This document shows, one piece after another, positions 11,952 to 25,200 of a stretch of 64,000 nucleotides of DNA (the first letter of the stretch is position 1; each line of letters begins with the position of its first letter). The notes below the pieces were generated by a model that was not told where the DNA came from, searched no databases, and worked only from the letters and a program-made list of their open reading frames with translations. The DNA lies in assembly GCA_023053545.1 (NCBI GenBank), contig JAKZAN010000002.1, positions 7,250,790 to 7,314,789 of the forward strand. The letters are read 5' to 3'. The position numbers were made by a program, and so were the translations under genes. Origin of the DNA: Lepidurus packardi. Its lineage: Eukaryota; Arthropoda; Branchiopoda; Notostraca; Triopsidae.

Positions 11952-12736
11952 AAAGAAAATCGAAAGTCCGACTCAAACCATTTTTTACGTCTTATTTTTG
12001 AAATTTTTTGTTGAGATGCCGAGTTCATCTCGCGCAGCATCATGGAATCTCCCAAGAGCGTCTGCCGCCCACTTGCGAGGCATTCCCAGCCATACCAGTG
12101 ACGCTATAAATAGTCGTTGAGTTCTGCGGGCTTGGACGCCATTTAGCTTGTAATTTTTGAGCGCATTCCAAACGATTCGGTTGGCGGACGTGGATCGACT
12201 ACTTTTTTTCCAAAGATTTTTCAAACAGAAATTTAATTCTTAAAGAAATAGGAAAATAAAAAAAGGACTAGTCGGTTTTTTTTCTCGTTTTGGCTCGAGG
12301 TTCGCCTGTCTGTCTTTTATTATGCTTGTTGTGGGACGGAGAAAGAGAGGGACGATGGAAAAAGGGGCCCCCGAAAGTATGAGAAGAAAGAAGAGCAGCT
12401 GCGGGATCCGATCGCGTGGACCTTTGAATTGTTGCTATGACTAAAAAGGGGGGGACAAGGGGGACCAGCTGCACCAAATGGAACGAGAGGACGGTTGTAG
12501 GAACGAAACATCTGCCTAGCATGTGTGTATGCGTATGTGTGTGGAGTAGGAAAGAGGCGTGACTTGGTGTTTGATAGCCAAATGTTTGCTCATTCCAGGT
12601 TGCCCCCCCAACTTTTCTTCTCCTGGGTTGGGAGTGAAGCTGCATTCCGGTAGAATTCTTGGCGCGAGAGCTACATTGCACCAGTTTCCAAGTGTTGCCG
12701 AACGAAAAGACGAGTTTATTCGATACAGACAAAGAC

Positions 12737-15700
12737 ATGCAAGAGAATCAACCATGCTCCAATCCTGCAGGTAATTTCGACTTTGATTTATAATTATTAT
12801 TATTTTTATTTTATTTTTTCTGGGCTGGAGTGTTGGAAAAGGGTTTTGAGTTTAGCGCTTGTTAAGGAATTTTAACGAGCCTGAAAGAATTTTAATTTCA
12901 CAAATAAGCGAGTTTCTATTTCTTGGGGGGTTGGAATTTTTTTCAGATTATTTTTAGCATCGTCAACGACAAATTCAGAGTGTGATTTGTTTTAGTTTCA
13001 AAGATCATTGTAACCTCTTCATCCAAGTAAATTTTCTGTCGTTTTTGCTTTTAGCGTCGTTGTATTTGATCCTTGTGGACCCCAATTAAGGAGGATATTC
13101 CAATCGGGATGAGGAACTAAGCTATTTTGTACAGATGTTTTTGATTTTGGAATTGCTGAACCATGAAGAGTAATTCTTTTTTCTTATCATTCTCCGAAAT
13201 TTTTTTGAGACCGTGGTTGGAAACCGATGGTCTTGTGACCTTGGGAGAAGATACTGTTTCACCCAGCTTGCATATTTGTCTAAAATTCCGATTTCAAATC
13301 CGTTGGACCCCTTTTCTGGTGAAACAGCCGTGTTTCTCCTGAAAAGCGGGGAATTTCCGATCCAGTTACCAAACGAATTCATAGAAATTCGATCTTTTGA
13401 TAAGAGAGGGATATATTGAGTTTAGTTATGGATTGACAAAGGTTTGGGAGGTTGAAAGGATTACGGATGGAAAGCTTAGACTTCCGTTTTAAAAAAGTTT
13501 TTCGTTAGATTTGAACTGTCGGAAGAAAGTTGAAGACGAAGACAGTGATATCGAAGATTTGACGCAAGAAGAAAAATTCCAGTTGCAACACATGTCGCGG
13601 CAAGACCCCCAAGGCCAAGAAGAAGAAGCGACGTTGCCCGGCGTCGATGATTGGATGCTCAAAGGACACTTGGATGCGGCGTCGTCCTGTGGCACGCTCA
13701 TTATCCATGGAAGTATTTCTGACGACAGTTGGGGCAGGTATGCGACATCTATTTATAACCGTCTTCTCCCCTTTTACTAATTTCTTTCATTATTTTCTTG
13801 CGTGTGCTTTTTATTATTTTCGATTTTCAAAACGTACCATAATTAGTTTGAAGGAACTGAACGCACTTTTGGTGTAATTATTGGTTCATTGATGGGATAT
13901 TTTTGTGTATTTTTTAAGGAATCCTGGGTCGATACAAGATTTGGGTGCGTACCTGACCAGTACTCCTAATCTGCGACGTGGTCAGCATTTTTTAACCTCG
14001 AATGTGTCAGTTTTGTCAAGTCCGGCTGGTACTTTAAAGCGGAATTTGCCGGGAGCGCGAAATTTTAGCAGTTTTGGGAATCTCGCATCGGGGACAGTGA
14101 ATATGAACGTGATGCAGCAGACGAGCGAAGCCAAAGAGCAAATGAAGCGTTTGGAACAGTTTGCGCACGACTTGAATATTTCTTTGCCGCCCATGCCGGA
14201 GAATCCATCCTCGGAAACGTTGGAATGTGCTGACGTCAGCGCCTTATCCATCAGTGACACGCTGTTGACGCAAACTAGTGGTGCGTCGTCTAGTTTTCAG
14301 TATTATGCAGCCAAACCTCCCCCAGCTTACCCCACCGTGCGCAAAAATGCACAGGAACCTGAGGTGACACGACCGCGTAGTCGATTACGCAGAACTTTAT
14401 CCAGATCGCATCCAGATTTGTGTAAAATTGGATGGGAGTTGGGCTTGCGCAGTGGAGAAAAGAGTCCTGTCTTGCGTGATTTGCGCGAAAAACGGTATTT
14501 ATTTCTATTCGGCTTGCGTTTTTTTTTTTTTTTTTTTTTTTCAAAACAAAACATTGTGAATGAAGTGACGTTTTTAAGTTCGAGCATGTCTACGTATTAC
14601 TGCAGGATTCAGTCGCGCAGTCAGAGTCAAGACAAGGACAGCATTGCGTTGGGTTTCCCTTCTGCGAATGCCCGATTGCGTCAAAAGGAACCGGCCGAAG
14701 ATTGGACGTCTGCTGAATTAGTAGATGCACTTTTGGAGGAGAATTTCGCTTTGCGTAAAGAACTGCGTGGACACCATGACAATGCACAAAAATTGCACAA
14801 AGTATTTTGATAAGTTTTATATGCAATAAAATGTAACGCAGTGGTCTAATTGGGTTTAGTTTGAGGAGGAATTGACGAATTTGCACACGGCTTATGAAAC
14901 GTTGGTGAATTCGTGCGAAAAACGCGAAACGCTGCACCGTTCCATGCGCATGCGCTTAGAAACAGAGGTACGACGCCTGCAAGAGTTGAACCGCGCCGTG
15001 CGCAATCAAGCGGATCTTTTTTCCGCGCAATTAGCCATCCGGAACGCGTCGTCTGTAGGTGCGCAAACGGCCAATCCGGAATCAAGTGCGCAAAAAGAAA
15101 TCTCGAGACGTGACTCTTTAATTGCGCAACTCATGACTCAAAGTATGCGAAAATTCTTTCCCTTAAGTTTTCTTTTATTTTGTCTTTTTCATTCTTTTTA
15201 ATTTCGTTTTCTTAATTAGATAAAGAGTTGCTCTCCACTAAAGAGCGCCAGGATGTCGAACTCAACATGCAGCGTGCAACCCTGCAAGATCAGCGTGCGC
15301 ATATCGAAGTTTTGGACGCAGCGTTGACGAATGCTCAAGCTAATATTATTCAGCTCGAAGACGAGGCAAGATCTAAGAAGGTTGCAGTGCATAATTGTAT
15401 ATTTAATGTATGATTTTTTTTGTCTGAGCAGGTTAGACGCAAAGGGACGCTGAATGACAAGGTAGCTCAGCTGCAGAAAGCGTTGATGGCATTGCAGGTT
15501 GCCAGCGAACGACGCGAAAGATCTGAACGGAGACTGCGACAAGACTTAGAAAAAGAAATCTACTACTTAAAGAGTTCGACTGTAGATTTGATGTCGGAAT
15601 CAATGATGAAAAGCGATCCGGAAGAACTTCGCAAGACATTGCGTGTGGCAGCCGAGAAAACGTTGGCTTTAGAAGCCGAAACAGCCCATTGGGAACAACG

Positions 15701-16651
15701 ATACTTGGAAGAAGCTGCTTTGAGACAAGCAATTGTAACAGCGGCTATTTTACCCAAGTAAGCTTCTTATTTTTCGATCCAGTGCTTCAAAATCGTGAAA
15801 TTATTCGGTATTTAAACCTTCGTTATGTTTTTTAGAGACGAAAATAGCGATAATTCCCAGCTCAGCAGAAGCAGGTATGCTGGACGCGATGACGTGTGGG
15901 CTTATAAGCGAATCCTTGATCTGGAATCCAAGTAAAAATGATTTGCTTAATACATTTTTCGAAAAATTTCCTAGTTATACTTCAAACGATATTCATCCGC
16001 TTTTTACCTATTTAAAGATTAAGAGACGTGGAGTCGCGTTGTGAAGAGAAAGATGCCATGTTACGAATCATAAGCCGAGCGTCTTTAAACAAGGAAAGCC
16101 TTTTAAGTAGCAAAGCTCTGCCCATTAGTGAAATTCCAGGTACAGCCTTGATTGAAAAGAAAGCGGTGCGGGATTTGTAGGATTTTGATGGGGTTTTCTC
16201 AAAGTTTAGATTCTTCGAGTACCAGCGGGGCGTACTCTTCACCTGCTTCTAGTTTGCCGCCTAGCGTCGGAGGTAGTGCGGCGAGTGTGGCTAGTAGTTT
16301 GAGTAGTAATCCAGCAGCAGTAGCCGTAGCGGTGCAGCGTGCATCCTCAGTCAATGGTAATGACGTTCGATGGCTTCAAAGGGGGCCTTCGATGAGTCGA
16401 CGAGAACGGGAGACACCTGTAGCACCTTTGCAGCATGGGAATGCGACTGCCACCGCTCCTCAGCCTGCCGCAACAGTGGATGACCAATTAAAAGGCTTAG
16501 ATACCCAGCTTCTTAGTAAAGTAAGCGAATGTTGAGTTTGAAGCATATAGGTTTAGTTGCTCAGCGTTAGTGTTTTGTCTGTTAGGATTCTCTCATTGCT
16601 GCCTTGCGAAACGAAAAAGAGCGCTTTCCTGACCATTACTGGAGACTCTAA
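12737..16651 (+). CDS. AMOT: Angiomotin family protein
   Basis: Angiomotins are junction- and actin-associated scaffolds that bind YAP and LATS in the Hippo pathway. Model: join 12737-12770, 13509-13737, 13919-14494, 14606-14801, 14860-15142, 15220-15380, 15432-15757, 15836-15931, 16018-16139, 16210-16520, 16586-16651, giving 799 residues with all phases consistent. Residues 222-225 are PPAY, a PPxY motif of the kind that binds the YAP WW domains. From about residue 325 to 600 lies the angiomotin coiled coil. Its diagnostic runs include LLEENFALRKELRGH, AYETLVNSCEKRE, AALTNAQANIIQLED and EAETAHWEQRYLEE, which match vertebrate AMOT in order. The C-terminal part is Ser/Ala-rich. The final residues, HYWRL, differ from the vertebrate EYLI but could still be a hydrophobic PDZ ligand. 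Exon 1 (MQENQPCSNPAD) is inferred from phase only. Confidence 0.9.
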
Positions 16652-16850
16652 GTCAAATGTATCAAGTCCAAAGTACAAGTGTTTTAAACGTCCGACCATT
16701 ATGTCGAATTCATTGGCGTTTGAGAGGCTGCAAAGTCCTAGGCTTATATTTGTGTGTACGTTTTGTGGTGAGTTCTTCCGTGTGGGGAAGTTTTGGAACA
16801 AGCACATCTATTTTACATTATGTGGAGAGAATGTCTGGCTTAATTCTATA

Positions 16851-16856
16851 AATAAA
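16851..16856 (+). terminator. Poly(A) signal AATAAA of AMOT
   Basis: A canonical hexamer 200 nt after the AMOT stop codon, same strand, in AT-rich sequence. Confidence 0.55.
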
Positions 16857-19363
16857 GAAATATTTAAAAAATGCTAGCTATTAATCTGGATCTATTCTTT
16901 TTATTTAAGAAAAATCTAAGAAGAAACAACTTCGCAGGAATTTTTCACCTTTGGATTTGCACCTACAATCAAATCCAAGCTATAGCCGCGTTCGTTTTGA
17001 CGAAAGTCGACTTAAAAGTCTACATGGAACTTGCGCTTATAAGCGTTCGAGATGGGTAAACAGCCGGGCTTATAAGTGTTTTATTTAGCTAGTTGACTTA
17101 GACTTTGAAAGTCGACTTCTAGTTTTAGTCTCAAGTCAGGCAAGTCTATAACGAGTACGTGATCATGTGCCCAAACTTATGTGTTTGTATCTATATACTT
17201 ATTTTTTGGCAATTTCCCGCCAAACCTAGTCTTAATTCCTTAAAAACTTAGTTATTGTCATGTCTAGTCCCTTTGCTTAAAACCAGAAAAACACTCATGA
17301 AAGCTCCTTAAAAAGTTTTGTGTTATAAAATCGTGAAATTAGCATATTACGTATGAACACCAAAACGTGTCCGGGCAAGTTCAAGCGAACGAATTCACAA
17401 GTTTGTTGTCGCTGAACTGATGTGCACCCTGAAGCACCAACGTCAACGTCAGTTGCTTGCTAGCAAGCAATCAGTGAACGTGGATATGGCTTTGTCCAGC
17501 GACGTTATTTAAGCTTTATAACATAGTAAGTTAAACATGACCAATCGGATAAAGTGTTATCTTCGAAAAAATCAAGGGCGCGTTTAAAGTGTGGGTTTTG
17601 GCAAAAGGCTGGTCAGGCCTACGTCATTAAAAAAAAAAGAAAAGAAATGTTGGTATTAAATGAGCCGTCTACTTCAGCCTACTTCATCCCTGCCTTGCAT
17701 CATCCTTTGCAGTCGACAAGATTTGCAACTTTAATCTGTTAAGCTGATACTCTGCTACTTGGATGTAGCTACTGAACCTTGTGTGGGAATCAGGAGAACC
17801 AGAAGGAAGAGGTATATGCCAGGAGTTAAAGTGTTGGCCAGTTAGATCTTTTGCCGCAACTTTTAACTGCCTAGGTGGAGAAATCTCTTTGTTGTTGCCA
17901 TTCATTAGGTCTTTAATGAAACAACGAAGCTTTTCTGTGGTTTACGGGGGTCAACGGCTTCGGGAGCCTCTGCTGAAGAAAGCCACCCAGGCAGGGATGG
18001 AAGTTTCGTCTGTGAAAGAATCTGGCTGATCCTTGTGATTCTTACTTGCCCTTTCCTCAGTTCCCAGTGTTTTCAGGAGCGAAAGTTCAACGACGAAACA
18101 GTGTTAAGTGTCTCTTTCCCTCAACCGTCCCGTTCATCGAAAATCAGCCTGGCTCTTCATCATCCATTGATCTAATTACTTAAATTTATGTTTTTATATA
18201 GGCCGTTGCTTCTTTTGGTCCCTTTGTGAGCTTTCTTCAACTCCGGAGTGTTTTCTGTTTCCTGTTTTTTTTTCTGTTTTCCGGAGTGTTTTCAAGATTT
18301 TCTGTCGATGACAAAGTCAACTTTTGGATGTCGGGAGTATTGGCGAGGTCAAGGTAAAAGATAACATTTTTCTTTCCCCAGTCGTTGCGTAAAACGTAAT
18401 AGATTAATTTTGAGGACATTTTCCCTGTCTTTCGATTTTTTTTTTATTCTCGAAAATGTAAAAAGTCTAAAATAAAAATGTATTTTTGTTGAATTTTAAC
18501 GTTAAGAGGAAGATTATTAAAGAATTTTAAAGATATTACAGAGATACAACGTCAGTTAAAGTTTAGTTTTGAATTATTTGTAAAAGTTTCCGACTAAATT
18601 TTTGTCCCCTTAATGTTTTGTTGCAGGACCTTTGGAAACGTTGACCAAGTAAAGAGGGTGGAAGATGGCGAAAGGGGGAGTGGGAACACAATTGTGGGTA
18701 GCGAATTTCTTACGATGCCTCGAACGAAAAGGAAAGGGAGGTCGACTTGGCCAACGTCTCAAACGTGTGCAACTTGTGTTGTTATTTTGTATTTATCACT
18801 GAAAGTCTACAAAAGCGAGCTGGACAAGTTTTAGTTCTTCTCAAAAGTGAAGTGGCTTTTCATGCGTTTTTTGTTTCATACTCGTTTGGGGTGCTTTCCT
18901 CTACGGATGTGTTTGTGGACATTTACACTTATTTGTAAGTTTTAAACATGTGTTAATGAATTAGTTTCATATATAGTGTTATATTTTCTCTTTTCGTCCA
19001 GTTTTCGGTGGCGAAATGAAGGTGAAGAGGAACACGCAGTCTGTGCCAAGAGGGCCTAACGTCCTACTAATTTTAGTTGAAAGGACTTGGGACCGTCGGG
19101 GTGATTGTAGAATTAAACAATTTCTACAATTTTAAGACATTTTAAATTTACATTAGTAACTTTTTAATATCTATTAGTTATATTTCAGGCAAGTAAATAG
19201 AAGCCTGTTTTAAAGTCAGTCGAAGATCGATACAAGATTTTGCAGCCATCTTCAAGATCACTCCAAAAGACAGTAAGAAGCAGATTTACATGCAGTTTGG
19301 ATTGTTGAATTTTCGTTTAAGTTTCAATTTTAAGCTTTTTCACTTTCCATAGTCACGGAATAA

Positions 19364-19423
19364 TGAACTACCAAACGCAGTGCCCAATCACGTTGAACTA
19401 CCAAACGCAGTGCCCAATCACGT
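19364..19423. repeat. 30-bp perfect tandem duplication
   Basis: TGAACTACCAAACGCAGTGC and the ten bases after it occur twice in direct succession, with a period of exactly 30 bp. It is non-coding. Confidence 0.85.
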
Positions 19424-20696
19424 TGCCCGTTCCTAATATTGCATGGCCCTTCTTAGGGAACTTGCCGCCACACGAACTTGCGTAGATGACGGAATTAGGT
19501 CATGCCAGCCATTTTGTTTCGGAAAGAAATCCAACCTCACAAGTTCTTCTGTCAAATTGTCCTTTGTCTACTGCCAAAATTCATACCGCGATCAAGATTA
19601 TACTTATTGGATTCTGCAGTTTTAACACTGGAAGAACGTGTGCCAAATATGTGACTGCATCGACCTCTTGGTAATATATTCTGCCATGTGCTTAAAGGAA
19701 TTTCAGACCTAATTACTTTTTTTAGGTGTTGTTTAACGTTCGTGGATTTCTGGTTGGGAATACAGAAAGGGAAGACTATTAAACGACCCTAATAAGATTC
19801 CTTGCTGCTTTCAAATAACAGTGGATCTTCTGGCCGTGAATCTGTTATAATTGTGAATACGGCTTCGTCCATTATTTGAGAAATTTAAAGGTAAATTATT
19901 TTAATTTTGTGTTTACATTCCAAGTTTTAACCCTTCCAACTGCGGCTATTGTTCTTCAAGGCAAGATTGGCAAATTAGAAGGTCCCGGTGTTCAGCATAG
20001 CAGCTTTTGTGTTTGACTTTGTGTATTATTTTACAAGTTTTGAGAACCTAGTAGAATTGTAACGCTTGTTTTCCCATTTTTTTCTTTCTTGTAAAATGTG
20101 TCCCTCTCAAAAATCTCAGTTGTCCAAATCTAGTTCAATTTTTGTTCTGTGTCTTAGCTCCAAAAATTAGATTGTACATTTTTGCAAATTAGACCTTTTG
20201 CTTCCCCACCCCCGGAATCCCTTATTTGCTTATTTGTTGTGACCAAAAGGTTCCCCGTAAAATCTAGTTTCTAAAAATGTCCTTTCTGTGGTACGTTTTG
20301 GAATTTTTTAAATAAAAGCGGAAATGTGAGAAATTCTTGCACGATTTTCAAAATATCCGCTAAAAGGGTGTGTCCTCTAGGAAAGGGACGAATCCTATTG
20401 GAGGATTGGGCCAAAAAGTGGGCGTGGCTCTTTTTCAAGCTGGAAAAGCGTTTTCAGGGCTTTTCTCCATAAGGAATAATGCTGTATCAAGGGGGTCCCC
20501 TTCAAAAATCGTGAAAAATTGAGAGCCTCGCCCCTTTTCCCTGTTCCCAACTCTCCTGCTCGGTTTCCTATCCCGATATTCATGCTCGTGATGCCGAAGA
20601 TTCACAATTTCGAATATAAGTATAGGAACCTTGCAGAGAAGGCATGAGGTACAGAGAAAGGGAGCCATTTAATATTTCGTTTTTTTACGAAATAAA

Positions 20697-20770
20697 ATGC
20701 CTCGACTAGGTTTCGAACCCACGACCTTCCGATCACAAAGCTTGTGTCTTATCCAATCAGTCATACGCTT
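20697..20770 (-). repeat. tRNA-like relic or SINE head
   Basis: On the minus strand the segment carries a good internal B box (GGTTCGAAACC) preceded by GATCGGAAGGTCGTG, and an A-box-like TGACTGATTGGATAAG at the usual distance. The acceptor-stem halves (GCGTATG against TCGAGGC) do not pair, and the T-stem has mismatches. I therefore read it as a tRNA pseudogene or the 5' end of a tRNA-derived SINE, not a functional tRNA gene. Confidence 0.5.
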
Positions 20771-22274
20771 ACAGTTGGCAGGCGTTGAAACTTCTATAAA
20801 AACTAATATTAACTGAGCCAGTGTACAGTGTGAGGGTAGCATCCATCTTTTGTTCGATTGATAAAGATTATACGGTTCGCCTATAGCCATACCTTATATT
20901 CTCATACCTTATGTTTTCAGTATATCGTATTTCTTTGTATGTATTTAAAAATGTAATAAAACATCCTTACTTAATTTTGCTTAACGAGTCAAAATCATTA
21001 AAAAATAAATACAAGGCCATGTGTTTGCTTTTAAGTTCTTTTTATTTTAAGCTCACACATACAACACAATTTTTCAATGATAACCTATAGTCGCTATAGA
21101 TCGTAAACTCAACTGCCAGTCACGTCCAGTAGTTATGTCCTGAAACAACTGTGAACAATGTGGATGGCGCCAAATTCAAACGGCTGACATTTATAATAGG
21201 TTTTACGCAAATCAGGCTTCACAGAAGTCTCTGATCAATTACGGGTTTAAGTCCAGCCCTAATTTTCCCTAAATCAGTTATAACAAAAGAAACCACATTG
21301 CATTCACATTTGTCCTAATACTCTGTGTAGTCATCTCATACATAGAGCAATTATGTAAAGTAGAAGTGTAATCTTTGTAATATTACATGACTTCTATGTG
21401 TTTTATGTATATTCTTATTTCTTGGCGAGTGCTTTGGCGACTCGCTTTTTGCTAGCTGGCAAGACTTACTTATGCTTATAACCGTTCGTTTTGTACTCAA
21501 GACTTTCGACTTCCATAAACTTTGTTTTGGCTAAACAAAAAAAAAAAGATAAAGTTTGGCTAGTCTAAGTTTAAGTGGACCGTACAAAACGAACACGCCT
21601 TATGAAAGTAAGATATTGGTTGATTCCATACACGCTCTTGAACAGGACAATCCCTCTATACTACTATTAACCAGCCAATACATCACACGAAACGTAAAAT
21701 GTTAATTTAATACACGTTAATCTTACTTATTAGATTCATTTTTGTTTCACCTGAATACGTCCATAATGACGCAAACTGACAACATAGGAGCCTTGGTGAT
21801 GCGAGAGTCGATCTGGAAGTTTCCTGGAAGGTCTAAAACGCTCATCGAATAGTAAATTTGCTTTTTCTCGAAAACTTTTAAGCACTAAAATGCATTAACT
21901 TAGTCATACTTCATACACTTTTGGTGATGCCATTAGCTGCCATGATGAAATATAGCAGGTTACTCAACACTTGCAAATTGGTTAAAAATCTACCCTAAAC
22001 ATTTCTCAGCACGCGTATTTTAGCTTAACATATATAAGCCTACTGCTTACCCAAAACAAAGCGAACAAAAAGGCTCGTAAATAAAACTATAACTCAAGTA
22101 TTAAACGGGATGATTACTCATTCCAAGCCCAAAAAGTTGTGCTAATAAGACTCAAAATTGTGGGGGAAAAAAGCTGTTACACCAGTCTTGGCCTGTGCCC
22201 TCTTTAATAGCTACACTTTCTTAGTCTTCGCTAATCAATATAAAGTATGTGACGGTTTTCCAACTAATGCTGCT

Positions 22275-25200
22275 TTAGGCCTCGGTCCAATAAGCGTCTT
22301 CGCTTTCCTTCCGACTAAACAAACGGAGTCTTCCTGAATGTTGCGTCGCACTGCCAATTACTTCCATCCATCTAAATTCAAGAATTAAAAAAATGCATAC
22401 CAACTTATCGTCTCGATTAAATTAGTAAAAGTACCTGTTGAATGTATATTCACTTTCAGCTCGGAAAAAGTAAACGTGGTTCTTAAACTGCAACTTAAAC
22501 ACGTACTCTTTTTGGATATTATCTTGTTCGCTTGGGCTCGTCACTGAATAACCCAACAAAGGCAAGCTGGCCAAGGGAAAATCGTCCTAAAAATTACCCC
22601 CTTCTTTAAACCCGGCCTAATTGTAAGAAAAATTCAACTTTACTTGAAAGGTTTTGTAGAAGAAAAGGCAAAAGTTGGTGAAGACAACCCACAATTTTTG
22701 CCAGCCATTGCTATTCTTGAATTTCCTCAACAAGTACCCACTCAATTGGTTCTAAGAAACAAAGTACCACAATATACGTATATACGTGTAATATAATCGT
22801 TTGAGAAATAAATAACTACCTCGACTGAAACCAAATGATCCTTAAAGCTCACGGACGTGTTTCTGTGCCAACATACATGCACTGTCGTATTGCTACGTTG
22901 CTGGGTCGTTTTTTCGCTGCCTGGTCGTGTACCTTCATCACTTCCATACGATTTGTCCAAAACTTCTTCGGAAGAACCTGGACAAACAGCTTTGTCTTTT
23001 AGAGAAAACCAATGCGAAAATAAACTAGTTCACTTACTACAGGACTTTAATGAGAGATAGTGTAGCTTGTTATCGCCTCCACGCTCTTTGGCAGCTTGAA
23101 TTGCTTGGCTCAGATCTTCAATCCACTTATCTTTTTCTTCTTGGGAATGAGCAGCGACCAGAAGTGCTCTAAACAATGTTTACGAATTTTTAGCACTGAC
23201 TAATACTATGTTTACGCGTTAACTTTACCTATTGCCCCCGTAAATCGTGAAACAATAGGCGTTTCCCATTTTGGCATCGCTATCTTCCACCATCACACCC
23301 CGCAAAGGCAATTGTCCGTGCACTTTGAACTGCAAACATGGTCCTCCAGCACGATTCGTGTAAAGCAAAACGTCTGAGAACTGAGAACGAATACAATTTA
23401 ATTCCCCCTCTTTAAATGTAACTTCCTCCAAATTAAACAATTCCTTACCAAGAAAAACATGCGTTGCTGAAATCCTTTACGCGATAATTTCTGCAAACAG
23501 CCTTCTCGCAGAAATTCTCTCCCCATTTGGAGCACATTATCCATCCCCACCAAGTCTCTTTGCAACTCAACCAATTTCCCAAAATTTTCCTACAAAAAGG
23601 ACACGAATTAAGTTAAATATGTACGAGAATGTCCTCTTCTGTTACAGAGATGTGAAGGTTTTGCAATATATGCTGCGTGGTCTGGGACAAATGGCACCGG
23701 GCTTGGTAACAGTCATTATAATCCGGATGTTCAGAACCGTAATGCTTTATCAATCCTAAAATAATAATGATTGCTTAAATTTTGAAGCCCCAAATGAATT
23801 CCTAAATGAACTTACGATCCAGAAGTAGCTGATAGTGAAGCAAGCGCTGTAACGGTTTCAACATGAAGGTGTTGAGGGGCAGGTAACAGACTTTTTGTGT
23901 CTCGAAGTCGCGGTAAACTTGCTCAAACTTTTTATTTCGGCGATACGCTTGGTCAATTTTCTCCAAAATTACTCGATGCTTCTCCATATACCGACTATAC
24001 ACCTCCAACTTTCCTAACGTCCTTAACATGATGTCCCCAATTCGCTGATAATCGCCTTTAAAAGTCGTATGACCACGCCCCTCCCTATTATAAAAAAATG
24101 AATCAGTAAAATCATGTAAAAATCTAAAAATATCATATATAAAAATATATTCCTTATAAGCATTATGCTCAATTGTCATAGCTAAAAACAGTAGAATATT
24201 AGTTAGAATAATAACAGGTGTTTTAATTATAACGTAATTATAATTAAAGAGCTAAAACTCTAAAATTACCATGCCGCCAAACGATGTTCCACGTCTTTCA
24301 AGAAAAGACAGTGACTTTCATAAATGGGGTCGATATGGGCAAATAACAACGCTAAAACTTCTTCGGGCATTCCTTCTTCCTTGCTGATTTCATCCCGGAA
24401 CCACTGCGAAATTCACAGTATATTAGCCTCTCTTAACACTTAATGTAAATGTGACATACCAGATCTAAAACTTCCAGATCCTTCTTATAAGTCCGTTCGG
24501 TCATCAATAATTCTTTTGCTATGTAATATGATTTATCCCCGGCATGTCGCTAAATTAATAAACGCTTATTAAAAACAAAAATCTTGAAATTAACCCATGA
24601 TTTACTTTTCTCCGGGTGTCAGGCTCATCACTAGTGTTCTTTGGACTAATGCAGTTATTATTGTCCAAGATATTCGCATGGTTCCTCAATGGAGACAAAG
24701 GTGGCGATTTCATGGAATCGTTATCACTGGCTGCAGCTTCTCCCGTCAGAATTGTCATGCTATTTCCATTCAAGGCTGGCTGTACTACCCCTTCTTCTAT
24801 TTTCTCCCCTCCATTCTCTCCTATACAGATACAAAATTCCAAGAAAATCCATTAGTTTCACGGCAACTCAAAACAAATAAATACGAGACATAGTACAGTA
24901 CTCAAGCTCCAACAAGCATGCAATCCATGAAAATCAGAATGGCAAACTTACCCCCAAAATGTTAATTCACTCGTGAAGCCATAAAAGCAGCAAGAAAAGT
25001 GTTAGTGTTTCTTAGAAAAGCGATGGAAAATGCCAAGCTTAGGCGGTAAATTTATTGAGACCACCCACCCAAATCATGCATTATTTTTTATTCGTTTGGC
25101 TCTGCTCTGATCGTCAAACTTCTTAAACAAACCACTACGAGGCATTAAAACGAACACCTTTCTCTTTCTAAGTATGAAACTCAGAAGGGGGAACAATAAA

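Larger units (their letters stand above)
10452..12736. other. Intergenic between zinc-finger gene and AMOT
   Basis: This stretch contains the poly(A) signal of the zinc-finger gene and a dispersed-repeat cluster at about 10785-11040. It also holds a possible orphan exon pair at 11580-11951 and a CT/GT-rich zone near 12300-12560. No confident gene is present. AMOT transcription probably starts in the right-hand part. Confidence 0.5.
16652..22274. other. Long gene-poor stretch between AMOT and FARP
   Basis: No supported protein gene lies here. It holds the AMOT 3' UTR and poly(A) signal, a 30-bp tandem duplication at 19364-19423 and a tRNA-like relic at about 20697-20770. The right end should hold the 3' UTR of the minus-strand FARP gene. 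Short frames such as those near 17781-18029 and 18613-18834 lack recognisable motifs. Confidence 0.5.

Noticed and set aside
12268-12774. Overlapping frames on both strands just upstream of and across the first AMOT exon
   Set aside because: They come from a GT/CT-rich, stop-poor zone. Only the ATG at 12737 joins the AMOT coding frame in the right phase.
20697-20770. A functional tRNA gene
   Set aside because: The acceptor stem halves are not complementary and the T-stem is mismatched, despite the good B box.
23225-23440. Extending the FARP exon upstream to use the whole open frame at 23381-23440
   Set aside because: The extra stretch is a 68-nt intron: FFL joins FSDVLLYT exactly as in FARP1 when it is removed.
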